Assembly (NCBI GenBank): GCA_023807065.1
Contig: JAJJLU010000795.1
Span: forward strand, 1 to 18,521
From: Isotricha intestinalis
Lineage: Eukaryota > Ciliophora > Litostomatea > Vestibuliferida > Isotrichidae
Direction of reading: 5' to 3'
DNA length: 18,521 nt
This document shows, piece after piece, positions 7,432 through 16,029 of the stretch (position 1 is the stretch's first letter; each line of letters starts with the position of its first letter). A program made the position numbers and the translations under genes. The notes under the pieces were generated by a model. That model saw only the letters and a program-made list of their open reading frames with translations. It did no database searches and was not told the DNA's origin.

Positions 7432-9096
7432 ATGTATAACTACTATACTGATTTAAAAATAAAGAAAAAACAGTTAGAAGAACAAAAAGAAGAAGAAAGA
7501 AAAAAACGTAGAAAAAAATTACATGATAAAAAAATGAAAGAATACACAAGAAACTATGAAAATAGAATAAAAAATTTTATATATAATATGGCAGAAAAAC
7601 CAATTCATTTAAGAGAAAATCCTAAGCCTTTTTCAACAACAAGAGAAGAATTTTTAACAGAAGAAAGTGATAAAATTTTATTTCATAAAGGATTTATATT
7701 TAATTTATATCAAACAGATAAAGAAAGAGTAAATGCATATCAAAATGAAAGAGAAAAATATGAAGAATATATGAATTCTTTAGTTAATCATCCACATCCT
7801 TTACCAAAAAGAAATAATATTCCACAAACAAACAATATTGATTATACTCAATCATTTTCTCAAGATAAAATAAATATTAATGCCAATAATAACATTAATT
7901 ACAATGATAACAATAATACAAATGAAAATGACAATTTTAATTCTTTTTTAAAAATAACTCAACCTCAAATGAGATTTAAACCAAGAAGTGATTTAGAAAG
8001 AATATATAATGTTTTACAAGAAAATCAACCTAATAATTTAAAAACTTTAGGATATAGAAGTAAAAAAGTTATTGAAAAACAATTACATAAAATGGGTTTT
8101 AAAGCTAAAATTGAAGAACAAGGAAAGTCTCCTGAAGATATTATTGAAGATAATAAATTTAAATCGATTGAAGAATTAATTAATGAAAATCGAAAAGATA
8201 TTATTGACAAAGAAAAGAAAAAAAATGAAAAAAAGAAATTCGATGTTATTAGTAAAGTAAAGAAAAAAAGAGTTGATAATTCAAATGCAAAAGCATTATA
8301 TCCTGATTTATATAATAAAACTTATTTTAATGCTGTTGAAAATTATTCCCTTTTTAAAAATTCATGTTTTTTACCTAAAAAATTTAATAATACTATTATT
8401 CCTAATAAAATAAATCAATTTAATAGAACTAGTCAAAATGTTCATCATAAAAAAATGCCTAAAATTATAGATGATAAAAATTTAAGAAGAAAAAAAACAG
8501 AAAATGATATTTTTTCTGATGAAAACAGTTATAATAATTATTCTAAAATTAATGCTTCTTCACCAGGTGATTTAGTTAATTTTTTAAATAATTGTAGAAA
8601 TCCAACGATTAAAGAAGAAAATTTAATTAAATCTTTAGATAATGTTGATTTATTTACTCAAGGTTTAAGAGAAAATAGACATAAATTAACAAAAAAAGAA
8701 AAAATTAATTTTGATATAATTAAATCAATGGCTTTTGAAAAAAAGAAAAAAAGAAATTATATGTCTTTACAATTTGAAAGTAAAACAGAAGTTCCTAAAC
8801 TAAATGTTAATGAAAATTTAAATAATATAATTGATGAAGATGATAATGATGATAATGATGGAATGGAAGATTATACAATGAAAAAAACTGAAGAAAAAAT
8901 TAAAATTGATGGTATTGAATATAGTAAAAATGATTTAGAAAATTTAAGTAAAGCAATTATGAATAAATGCAAATATACTAGAAAAAAATATAGAAGTTCT
9001 GATTCTGAATTTTCTAAACCTGGAAAAGGAAAATTAATGTTTACTGGTGGATTAACAATTGAAGAGTTTGAAAAAAAATATCATATTTATGGATAA
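7432..9096 (+). CDS. large charged protein, N-terminal coiled coil, function unknown
   Basis: A 554-residue protein that I do not recognise. Residues 5-45 form a very basic, Glu/Lys/Arg-rich helix of coiled-coil type. Residues about 130-170 are an Asn/Asp-rich linker. A compact motif follows at 180-195 (MRFKPRSDLERIYNVL), then LGYRSKKVIEKQLHKMGF, which looks like a conserved helical core and is the best handle for a search. Later parts carry basic patches (about 260-280, 440-452), an acidic run (about 466-480), and a C-terminal short module ending in FTGGLTIEEFEKKYHIYG (537-554). No membrane segment or signal peptide is visible. It reads in the same direction as the cNMP-domain gene, 239 bp downstream of it, and converges on the MORN gene with 189 bp between stops. 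A cytoskeletal or ciliary role would be in keeping with the composition but is not shown. Confidence 0.8.
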   Translation: MYNYYTDLKIKKKQLEEQKEEERKKRRKKLHDKKMKEYTRNYENRIKNFIYNMAEKPIHLRENPKPFSTTREEFLTEESDKILFHKGFIFNLYQTDKERVNAYQNEREKYEEYMNSLVNHPHPLPKRNNIPQTNNIDYTQSFSQDKININANNNINYNDNNNTNENDNFNSFLKITQPQMRFKPRSDLERIYNVLQENQPNNLKTLGYRSKKVIEKQLHKMGFKAKIEEQGKSPEDIIEDNKFKSIEELINENRKDIIDKEKKKNEKKKFDVISKVKKKRVDNSNAKALYPDLYNKTYFNAVENYSLFKNSCFLPKKFNNTIIPNKINQFNRTSQNVHHKKMPKIIDDKNLRRKKTENDIFSDENSYNNYSKINASSPGDLVNFLNNCRNPTIKEENLIKSLDNVDLFTQGLRENRHKLTKKEKINFDIIKSMAFEKKKKRNYMSLQFESKTEVPKLNVNENLNNIIDEDDNDDNDGMEDYTMKKTEEKIKIDGIEYSKNDLENLSKAIMNKCKYTRKKYRSSDSEFSKPGKGKLMFTGGLTIEEFEKKYHIYG

Positions 9097-9285
9097 AATC
9101 AATTCATTCTCAATTTTTATTATTATAATTTTTTAATTATTAATTTTTTTATGTAATAAGTTATCTTACTGTGGTAATTAAAAAAACAATCTTATAATAA
9201 ATAAAATTAAATATAATAATTAATTTTATTTAAGAAAAATTTTATATTAAAAAATATAAAAAAATATTTACAAACCAAATAAAAT

Positions 9286-10173
9286 TTAATTATTTATAAT
9301 ATTATCATTATAATAAAATTTTCCATTTCCATCAGGTTTTCCTGCTAAAAATCCTCCTTTATATTTTTTTCCATTAATCCAATAAAAAATTCCATAACCT
9401 TCTTTAATTCCATTTTTATAATCTCCTTCATAAATTTCCCCATCTTTCCAATAATATTTACCTTTTCCATCCATTTTACCATTTTTAAAATATCCTTCAT
9501 AAAAATCTCCATTTGAAAAATAATATTTACCATAACCTTCCATTAGATTATCAACATAATATCCTTCTCCAATAATTAGATTTTGAGTGTCAATTACTCT
9601 TCCCCATCCATTTAATTTATTATTCATCCAATTTCCTTCTGAAATTATTCCATTTTTTGTTATTAATTTTCCATATCCATATCTCATATAATATATATTT
9701 ACATTTCCTGTATAATAACTGATTTCTTCATTTGAATTAAAATTTTTATATATTAATATTTCACATGGATATATTTTTTCAGATGAATTTGTTTTACATT
9801 TATTTATCTCAAATTCACCAAATTTTTCTTTTAAAATGTTTTCTAAATAATCTAATTTTATTTCAAAACGAATTTTACAACAATCCTTTTTATTCTTTGT
9901 TAAATTTAATAATAATTGTTTTATTGATGGATATGATTTTCTAAATAAAAAACCTTTTATTCTTGATTGAATATATATTATTTTTCTTATTTCATAATAA
10001 TTAGTTTCTTCAATTGGCTTTGCTTTTATTTTAAATATATTATTTTCCTCATATTGTTTATTTTTTGTTGTCATTTGAGTAAAATCTTTTTTATCTTTTT
10101 CTTGGACTTCAAGATTAAATTCATTTCTTTTATTACAATTACATTTACTACATAAACTTTCATCTACTCCCAT
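9286..10173 (-). CDS. IQ-motif and MORN-repeat protein with N-terminal acylation signal
   Basis: A 295-residue protein. About six MORN repeats of 22-23 residues fill residues 154-290; clear copies are YEGYFKNGKMDGKGKYYWKD (225-244) and YEGDYKNGIKEGYGIFYW (248-265). MORN repeats make elongated beta structures that sit at membranes or cytoskeletal scaffolds in protists. Upstream, residues 68-79 (IQSRIKGFLFRK) match an IQ motif, the usual calmodulin- or centrin-binding helix. The N-terminus MGVDESLC has Gly2 and Ser6, which fits the N-myristoylation consensus MGxxxS/T, and Cys8, Cys11 and Cys13 could be palmitoylated. Together these predict a membrane-tethered, Ca2+-calmodulin-linked scaffold, for example under the cell cortex; localisation is inferred. 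The start is well supported because the acylation signal begins exactly at the first ATG. It is 105 bp from the stop of the katanin gene. Confidence 0.93.
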   Translation of the reverse strand: MGVDESLCSKCNCNKRNEFNLEVQEKDKKDFTQMTTKNKQYEENNIFKIKAKPIEETNYYEIRKIIYIQSRIKGFLFRKSYPSIKQLLLNLTKNKKDCCKIRFEIKLDYLENILKEKFGEFEINKCKTNSSEKIYPCEILIYKNFNSNEEISYYTGNVNIYYMRYGYGKLITKNGIISEGNWMNNKLNGWGRVIDTQNLIIGEGYYVDNLMEGYGKYYFSNGDFYEGYFKNGKMDGKGKYYWKDGEIYEGDYKNGIKEGYGIFYWINGKKYKGGFLAGKPDGNGKFYYNDNIINN

Positions 10174-10278
10174 TTAAATTTTCCTTTTTCAATTTTTTAA
10201 TTCATTTAAAAAATAAATTAAATAAGACTTTTATTAGGAAATTTAATATAATTGTATAAAATAAAAATACATGAATAT

Positions 10279-12810
10279 TTAATTAGTATTAATAATTTTA
10301 ATTCTACCTTCAGAATTATTAAAAGGTCTTAAGAAAAATTCAATATCAGTACATAAATTTTGAGCACTTTCCCTTAAACTAGGATCTTTTAACTTATTTA
10401 AATTAATATTTTTGTAAATCTTTTTAAAACAATCAATTATTATATCACATTTCTCAAGTCTATTTTCCAAAGCAGGATCAGTTTGTTCAAACAAACCTCC
10501 AGTTTTTAAACATTGTTTAGCAGTGACAATTTTTTCAAATAATATTTTAATAAATATCATACCAGTTTTATAACCAGTTAATTTATATGGATTTAATCTA
10601 GAATTAATTAATGAATTAACATATTCAAGTAAATCAATGGAATGTTCTAAATTAAATGGTATTTTTGTAACATCATCTCTAGCTAATAAACAATAAGTAA
10701 AAAAATCATTTATTACTGAAATATCTCTTTTATTTTTTAATGTTTGAATTGTTGAATTTATATTTGACTCAGCCCAACTTTTTGCAATTATTTTCATTGA
10801 ATTAAATCTCTTAGTTAATTTATCACATAAATTATTATGTTGAGCATTTACTGCTGTTATTATTCCTAAATCTTCAGTTTGAGAAACTTCATGAATAGTC
10901 ATATTTACGCTATTATTATTTGTTAGAAATTTATTAAAGTCTATTCCCATTGTATCATTTGATTTTAAAGAAACAAATGATGTGTTTGTTTTTGACATTG
11001 TTAAATCACTTAATTGAGATTCATTTGGTAATATATTTGAGTATTCTAATTGAGATTGTTCATTTTTGTTATTTGTGTTATTTATCAAAGAATATATTCC
11101 ATCATCTTGAAATGTATCTTCTATATCTATATTATTTTGAATTACACTGAATTTATCTAAGTCTTGGTTTACTTTTGAATTTAAGAAATTATTTAAATTT
11201 CCAAAATCACTTAATGTTTGCTCTAAATCACTTTTTTTATCATTTTTTTCATTATTATTATTAACTTTACTTTGTTGATTATTTGGAATTAAATTTTGTT
11301 TTAATTTTGAAACTTCAATCGAATTTGTCGTAGCATCTACTATATTATTTCCTATAAAATCTCCAATTGTTAAATCTTGATTTTGATTATTATTGTTATT
11401 TTTATTTTGAGTGTTTTTATTTGTATTTTTTTGTTTTTTATTTGAATTTTGTCCATAAACAACATTTAATCCTAAAATAGTGTTTAATAAAAAAAATAAT
11501 ATTTACCTCCTTTAGCTAAACTACTTAAATCAATAAAATCAGAAGAATTTACTGATTCATTATCATTTATATTTGTATTATTAATTTTTGATTTTCCTAA
11601 ATTTTCATTTGAATTAAAATCATCAAGAACAGGATTTGAGTTTTGATATTCTTCAAAATTCTTATCATTATTACTTTTTTTACTTTTTCCACTTTGAATA
11701 TTTTTTCCTTTATTTTTAATGCTCAGAGGATTTAATTCCAAATTATTATTAATATTACTTTCATTAATTAAATTAGAATCTTCAGATTCCAATAAATCTT
11801 CTTTTATATTAGGCATTTTATCAATATTTTTATTTTTTCCTCCAAACATATCTTTATATTTCATAAAATAATAATTTAATTTACTTCCATTAGAGGAAAT
11901 AGCACAAATAGATCTATTTTGAATATATTGAAAGTCACATAATTTTTTCCATTGAGTTTCAAACATTCCTTCATTAAAAAAATAATCATCTCCAATATTA
12001 TAATATTTCAAGCAATCATTAGTAGCAGAAAACAATCCATTACCATTATTATCAAACTCAATTTTTTCAATAGCACTTCTTTCAATTTTACTTTGGCAAA
12101 TTAATTCAAAAGTTTTTAAATTATAATATTTAACATATTTATCTTTAGTACCAAAAGCAAAAGTACTTTTAAATGGATTAAACCTAAAACAATTAACACA
12201 AATTTTATTATCTATTTCTTTTAAACATTTATTTTGATTTCTTAAATCCCAAATTTTAATTATTCCATCTTGAGAAGCTGAAGCAAAATAATTAAAATCA
12301 GGTGAAAAATCCAAACAATTAATTTCACTAAAATGTCTTTTTATATTAATACATTCATTTTTATTTTTTAAATCCCATAATTTAATTTTTCCATCAGCAG
12401 CACCAGCACTTAATAATATAGTATCATTATTAATTTTATAAATAGACATTGCAGTAATTAAAGTAGAATGACCAATGAAATCATTTTTTATTTTTTTTCT
12501 ATAAGTATCCCAAAGAGAAATTTTTCCTCCGTTCATTCCAGAAAATAATTCATATGTTATATTATTTAATAATAATGATGTTGCTGCTGAAGAATTATCT
12601 CTTAATATTATTTGAGGTTCACGCATTCCTGCTTCCCATATATGAATACTACGTGTCTCATCACTCCCACAATATAGTTTTCCTTCTGGGTATGATAAAC
12701 AAGCTGTTATAAATTTTTCAGGAGCGTTTGGATTTTGAGATTCATCTATATTTTTAAAAAAGAATTAAATATGGTTTATTTTTACAACGACGATTTATTC
12801 TACGTCTCAT
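10279..12810 (-). CDS. KATNB1: katanin p80 subunit (WD40 + con80), three exons
   Basis: Katanin severs microtubules; the p60 AAA ATPase does the cutting and p80 targets and regulates it. The gene reads as exons 12810-12786, 12745-11507 and 11471-10279, giving 818 residues. Both intron phases agree (1+2 nt at each junction). The N-terminal part (about 20-310) is a WD40 propeller: YCGSDETRSIHIWEAG, LSAGAADGKIKLWDLKN and FASASQDGIIKIWDLRNQ are successive blades. A long Asn/Ser/Lys-rich linker (about 330-610) follows. The last about 190 residues match the con80 domain that binds p60: the pattern FNSMKIIAKSWAESNINSTI, then FNLEHSIDLLEYVNSLINSR, then ENRLEKCDIIIDCFKKI. Read without splicing, the locus gives a WD40-only frame and an ATG-less 3' frame, so the two would be misannotated as separate genes. 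The ATG at 12810 is preceded by an A-run. It sits between the MORN and actin-fragmin-kinase-like genes on the same strand. Confidence 0.9.
11472..11506 (-). other. katanin p80 intron 2 (35 nt)
   Basis: On the minus strand it begins GTAAATATTATT and ends CACTATTTTAG. Removal joins GGA-G to GA-TTA, restoring Gly-Gly-Leu and linking the WD40 part to the con80 part. The downstream frame stays open for 396 codons with no ATG near its 5' end. If kept, translation ends six residues later (KYYFFY, TAA), yielding a protein without con80. Confidence 0.9.
12746..12785 (-). other. katanin p80 intron 1 (40 nt)
   Basis: On the minus strand the intron begins GTAAAAATAAACC and ends AAAAATATAG. Removing it joins the first 25 coding nt to a frame that continues YESQNPNAPEK and then the first WD40 blade. 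If it is kept, translation stops at a TAA after 18 codons. The length is close to that of the second intron. Confidence 0.85.
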
Positions 12811-13089
12811 TTTTTTTTAATTTATTTATTTTTAATTTTTTAATTTTATTTGTTTTATTCCATTTTAGTTTATTTTGAATTATTTTTTTTATTTTTATTT
12901 TTTTTAATGAATTAACCAAAAAATTGAAAATATTATAAATTTGAAAACAAAAAATATTATGAAAATAATAAATTGGTATTTATCAATAATTAAAATTGAT
13001 TAAAAAGTTAAATTTCCAAATAAAACAAAATAAAAAAAATATAAAAAAATTAATAATATATTATTCAAAAATGTATTATAAAAACTCTT
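12811..13089. promoter_or_regulatory. katanin p80 upstream region
   Basis: This 279-bp gap contains long T-runs (seen on the plus strand) just upstream of the katanin start, plus the 3' UTR of the next gene. No gene, tRNA or clear motif is visible. Confidence 0.35.
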
Positions 13090-14976
13090 TTAAATATCTT
13101 CTTCTTCCTCTTCCTCCTCTTCTTCTTCTTCATCTTCTTTTTTCTCTTCTTCTTTTTTTTTTTCTAGTTCTTTTTTTTCTTCTCTTTTTTTCTCTTCTTC
13201 TTCTTCATTTTTTTCTTTTTGCATTTCAGATAAAAATTGTGGATCAATTTCTTTAATTTGATCTTCTAAATATTTAGCTTCATCAGGATTATTTTTTTTC
13301 ATAACTAAATAATGATTAAATAATTCTTCTCTTTTAATTTTATTTTTTAATTCTTCCATAGTATAAATAATATGCTCATTTTCTTTAATAACTTCAATTT
13401 CAGGTTTTTTTTCTTGTGGAGGAAGAACTACTTTAGGAATTGGATCTGGTTTTGGAGGAAGATCATCAATTTTTTTATAAACTCTTTCTCTATATTCTAA
13501 TATTAATCCGTCATTTAACTCATACATATCATATATTCCATTATGAACATCATTAAGAAAAGGTTTATTATCATCTTTATTATAATTAAAGAAATCTTTT
13601 GGAATTTCTTCTTTTTCTTCTTCTTTTTTATCTTCTTCTTTTTCTTCCTCTCTATTTATTGGGACATTTCCATCAGAAATTGCATATCTCATATTTTCTT
13701 GATTTTCTATTATAATTGGAGTATTTTCTTTTGAATCAAATGAATATATTCCTAAAGTTGTGTCTTCTACCCAATTAAATATTTGATCATTGTCATCTCT
13801 TATATTTTTAAAGAAATCTATCATATGTTTGAAATAAGCTTCTTTTATATTTGATATACTATTTGCAAAGGTATTTGCCCAATCTTTTGCTATTGAATTA
13901 GGTAAAAATTGTAAAATTAATTCTATTGGTTCTAAATCTGATGTTATTATATCATTTATCATTATTAACATTCCCATTGCTATATGAAATAAATTAGTTG
14001 GAGTGAAACGGTATCCTGTACAATTTTTAAATAAAGTTACTAATTTATCAAAAGATTTAAATTCAAATGTTTCTAATTCTTTTCCATAAATAACAATTGA
14101 TTTAAATTCATAACTTAATAATTTAAAAAATTCATTTACACTATTTAAATATTCTCCTAAATTTCTTAATAAAACTTTATCATTTGGATCTAATATAAAA
14201 GGATATGTATCAATGGCATATATACTTTCAAAGTAAATATCAATTATTTTTTCTTTTTTAAATTCAGAGTTTGGTTCTAGTAAATCTAAAATAACTTTAA
14301 ATAAAATATTATTTGGATCACCATTATTTAACCATACAAAAGGTAATCTTTTAGAATTATTTAATAATATATCTAAAGTTAATAATTGCCCAATTTCAAT
14401 CATTAATCCTCTACTTTGAAAATGTTTTTCTGTTAATAAAATTTCACTTCTATTTTTACCAATATCAAATAAAGATAAAAAAGGAATATATTCATAAACT
14501 AAAACAAAAGGATATTCTTTTATTTCAAATAATATTTTATTATGGATTGCAGGATCATTAGAAGCTCTTTCTAAATTTAATAGCATTTTATTAAATTCAG
14601 GATCACTATATTCTAATAATCTATATTTAGGTGTTTTAACACCATAACATTCACACATTAAAGCACCGAAATAATATAATGGAATATCTTTTCCACTTTT
14701 TAATATAAGTAATTTATTATTTAAAAATTCTAAAAAATAACTTTGTTCACTTCCATAATCACTTATTTTAACTCCTAATAAATCATCCCATGGAATATTT
14801 TTTTCTACTGTTATTGAAAATGAAAAATAATTTATTTTCTGAGCTATTGGTGCTGAATTCTGATTCACTCCTATTATTCTGTTTACTAAACGTGCTGGAG
14901 GTCCTGGACGAAGATTATTGGTTTTTAAATATTCATCAATCTTTTTATCTAATTTAGTATATTTTTCGTTTTTCAT
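13090..14976 (-). CDS. actin-fragmin-kinase-like protein with charged C-terminal tail
   Basis: A 628-residue protein. Its N-terminal about 430 residues resemble the catalytic domain of actin-fragmin kinase (AFK), first known from Physarum, where it phosphorylates actin in the actin-fragmin complex. Visible landmarks are LLILKSGKDIPLYYFGALM (89-107, Lys93 in the place of the ATP-binding lysine), YGVKTPKYRLLEYSDPEF (111-128), FVLVYEYIPF (157-166), LLTLDILLNNSKRLPFVWLN (198-217) with GDPNNILF after it, and YAIDTYPFILD (253-263, Asp256 as candidate metal ligand). In relatives as I remember them the core motif reads NNxDR; here it is NNSKR, so the usual catalytic Asp is Lys209. If that alignment is right the protein may be a pseudokinase. 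After about 445 the sequence is low complexity: acidic/basic runs, a Pro-rich part (about 513-535) and a C-terminus that is almost all Glu, Lys and Arg, ending in a run of about 15 acidic residues. Confidence 0.85.
   Translation of the reverse strand: MKNEKYTKLDKKIDEYLKTNNLRPGPPARLVNRIIGVNQNSAPIAQKINYFSFSITVEKNIPWDDLLGVKISDYGSEQSYFLEFLNNKLLILKSGKDIPLYYFGALMCECYGVKTPKYRLLEYSDPEFNKMLLNLERASNDPAIHNKILFEIKEYPFVLVYEYIPFLSLFDIGKNRSEILLTEKHFQSRGLMIEIGQLLTLDILLNNSKRLPFVWLNNGDPNNILFKVILDLLEPNSEFKKEKIIDIYFESIYAIDTYPFILDPNDKVLLRNLGEYLNSVNEFFKLLSYEFKSIVIYGKELETFEFKSFDKLVTLFKNCTGYRFTPTNLFHIAMGMLIMINDIITSDLEPIELILQFLPNSIAKDWANTFANSISNIKEAYFKHMIDFFKNIRDDNDQIFNWVEDTTLGIYSFDSKENTPIIIENQENMRYAISDGNVPINREEEKEEDKKEEEKEEIPKDFFNYNKDDNKPFLNDVHNGIYDMYELNDGLILEYRERVYKKIDDLPPKPDPIPKVVLPPQEKKPEIEVIKENEHIIYTMEELKNKIKREELFNHYLVMKKNNPDEAKYLEDQIKEIDPQFLSEMQKEKNEEEEEKKREEKKELEKKKEEEKKEDEEEEEEEEEEEDI
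13096..13220. repeat. polypyrimidine/polypurine tract encoding the Glu/Lys tail
   Basis: On the plus strand this stretch is almost pure C/T (tcttcttcctcttcctcc and similar), and therefore purine-only on the coding strand. It encodes the Glu/Lys-rich tail of the actin-fragmin-kinase-like protein. It is a simple-sequence tract with imperfect 3-bp periodicity (GAA/GAG/AAG codons) and stands out by its low adenine on the plus strand. Confidence 0.8.
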
Positions 14977-15464
14977 TTATAAAAAATATTTATTTTTTTT
15001 AATGATTTCAAAAAAAAATAATTGATTTATTTGTTCGATTTTAAATTGAAATGGAAATATTATGTTTGAAAGAATAATCTTTAGATATTTAATTTATTTC
15101 TAATTATCTTCAATTAATATTTCATTTTAAAGAAAAATAATTCTAATAAAAAATATATCCAGAATGTAGAATACAAAAAGTAGAATAAGAGAAGAGAAAT
15201 ATTTGAAATAACATCAAAAAGAATAAATTCTGAGCATTATTAAAAAGCCAACCATTATCAGTTTCTCTCAAGAACAAGTCCATAATATGGAAAATCTATT
15301 TAATAATGAATAATCAATTAATGTATGTAAAAAAGGATTATGGATTTTGGAAAAACCAATATCTTTAAATAATGGAAAAAATTTTAAAGAGATTGTGAAG
15401 GGTTAGTAAAGATAGTATAAAAATATTTATTTTTTCTTTTTTATTGACTTATTTACAATAATAA
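14977..15464. other. gap with coding-like scraps, no supportable gene
   Basis: About 490 bp with no frame long enough to call confidently. The part from about 15160 to 15420 is less A/T-extreme than other gaps. It contains a 46-codon minus-strand frame (15283-15143, ATG to TAG, with one hydrophobic segment, beginning MDLFLRETDNGW) and a plus-strand stretch (15230-15406) broken by a single in-frame TAA at 15311-15313. Both cannot be real. Possible readings are an unrecognised last exon of a small minus-strand gene, a decayed gene, or a non-coding RNA. The left end (14977 to about 15050) is the promoter of the actin-fragmin-kinase-like gene. Confidence 0.4.
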
Positions 15465-15740
15465 TCATGCTATTTCTGAATTCAAAATAGAAGAATTATC
15501 TGTATCAATAAATTCATTAATAGGAATTAATTTTTCTAGCAATTCTCCAGAAAGAACACTATATCTTTCTTTTATATTTTGTATTACATCAAATTGTTTT
15601 AAATGAGTCATTTGATTATTACAACCTTCAATAAATTTAATACTATAATTATTATAAAAAATTGCATCTTCTGAAAGTATATTTACTAAAATTAAATGAT
15701 AAATAATAGATTTTGAAAAGGAATTTTTTGTTTGTAACAA
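15465..15740 (-). CDS. orphan exon-like frame, gene structure unresolved
   Basis: A 91-codon open stretch with no ATG at its 5' end (the first codon is TTG right after a TAA) and a TGA at its end; every confident gene here ends in TAA. The residues look protein-like rather than shadow-like, especially in the second half (KERYSVLSGELLEKLIPINE), and nothing is coded opposite. The first in-frame Met is at codon 44. It could be an internal or 3' exon: possible AG acceptors lie inside it (ATTTTAG, CTTTCAG, ATTATAG), and a possible first exon with a GTAAAT donor lies at 16004-15961 (ATG, then ALKSYLNDNYFIF). The splice phase only matches if the ATTATAG acceptor is used, and the intron would be about 300 nt, far longer than the two certain ones. 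I do not recognise the product. It may also be a gene remnant. Confidence 0.3.
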   Translation of the reverse strand: MLQTKNSFSKSIIYHLILVNILSEDAIFYNNYSIKFIEGCNNQMTHLKQFDVIQNIKERYSVLSGELLEKLIPINEFIDTDNSSILNSEIA

Positions 15741-16029
15741 TTATTTTTTCCTTATTATATTTGATAAAAATTCAAATCTCAAAAAAAGTTTCTTTTAACT
15801 AATTTTTTATTATTAACTCTTTTATAAAAAAATAAAAATTATTTTATATCATTTGGGAAAAATAATGTTTTAATTATTTATTCACCAAAATACATTAAAA
15901 AAATTCACAAAAATAATTTTTTCATTTATTAAAGAAAAAAAAATTTATATTTAAATTTACCTAAAAATAAAATAATTATCATTCAAATAAGATTTTAAAG
16001 CCATTTAATTATTATAAAACACAGAAAAT
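15741..16029. other. gap downstream of the kinase gene
   Basis: This 289-bp stretch carries the 3' UTR of the kinase. It also contains a short ATG frame on the minus strand (16004-15961) that ends in AG|GTAAAT, a good match to the donor sites seen in the katanin gene. That frame starts only 26 nt past the kinase stop. Beyond this it is A/T sequence with stops in all frames. Confidence 0.3.

Noticed and set aside
9345..9533. Minus-strand open frame with repeated MEIF/MGKFMKE-like units
   Set aside because: It is the MORN repeats read in another frame on the same strand; the periodicity comes from the real repeats.
10279..11088. Separate 269-codon gene starting at the TTG at 11088
   Set aside because: No ATG is present, the frame stays open upstream to 11471, and it joins the WD40 exon by a phase-consistent GT-AG intron; it is the last exon of katanin p80.
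12996..13256. Plus-strand frame rich in Leu and Pro that looks like a signal or membrane protein
   Set aside because: It is the complement of the polypurine tail of the actin-fragmin-kinase-like gene.
15230..15406. Plus-strand gene using TAA as Gln
   Set aside because: Reading TAA as Gln would contradict ten genes that all end in TAA, and TAA or TGA codons recur just upstream in the same region; at most a remnant.
14977..16029. Telomerase RNA candidate in the unexplained gap
   Set aside because: Its template should contain CCCCAAT or a permutation of it, and no such run is present in the gap or elsewhere in the window outside the telomere complement.
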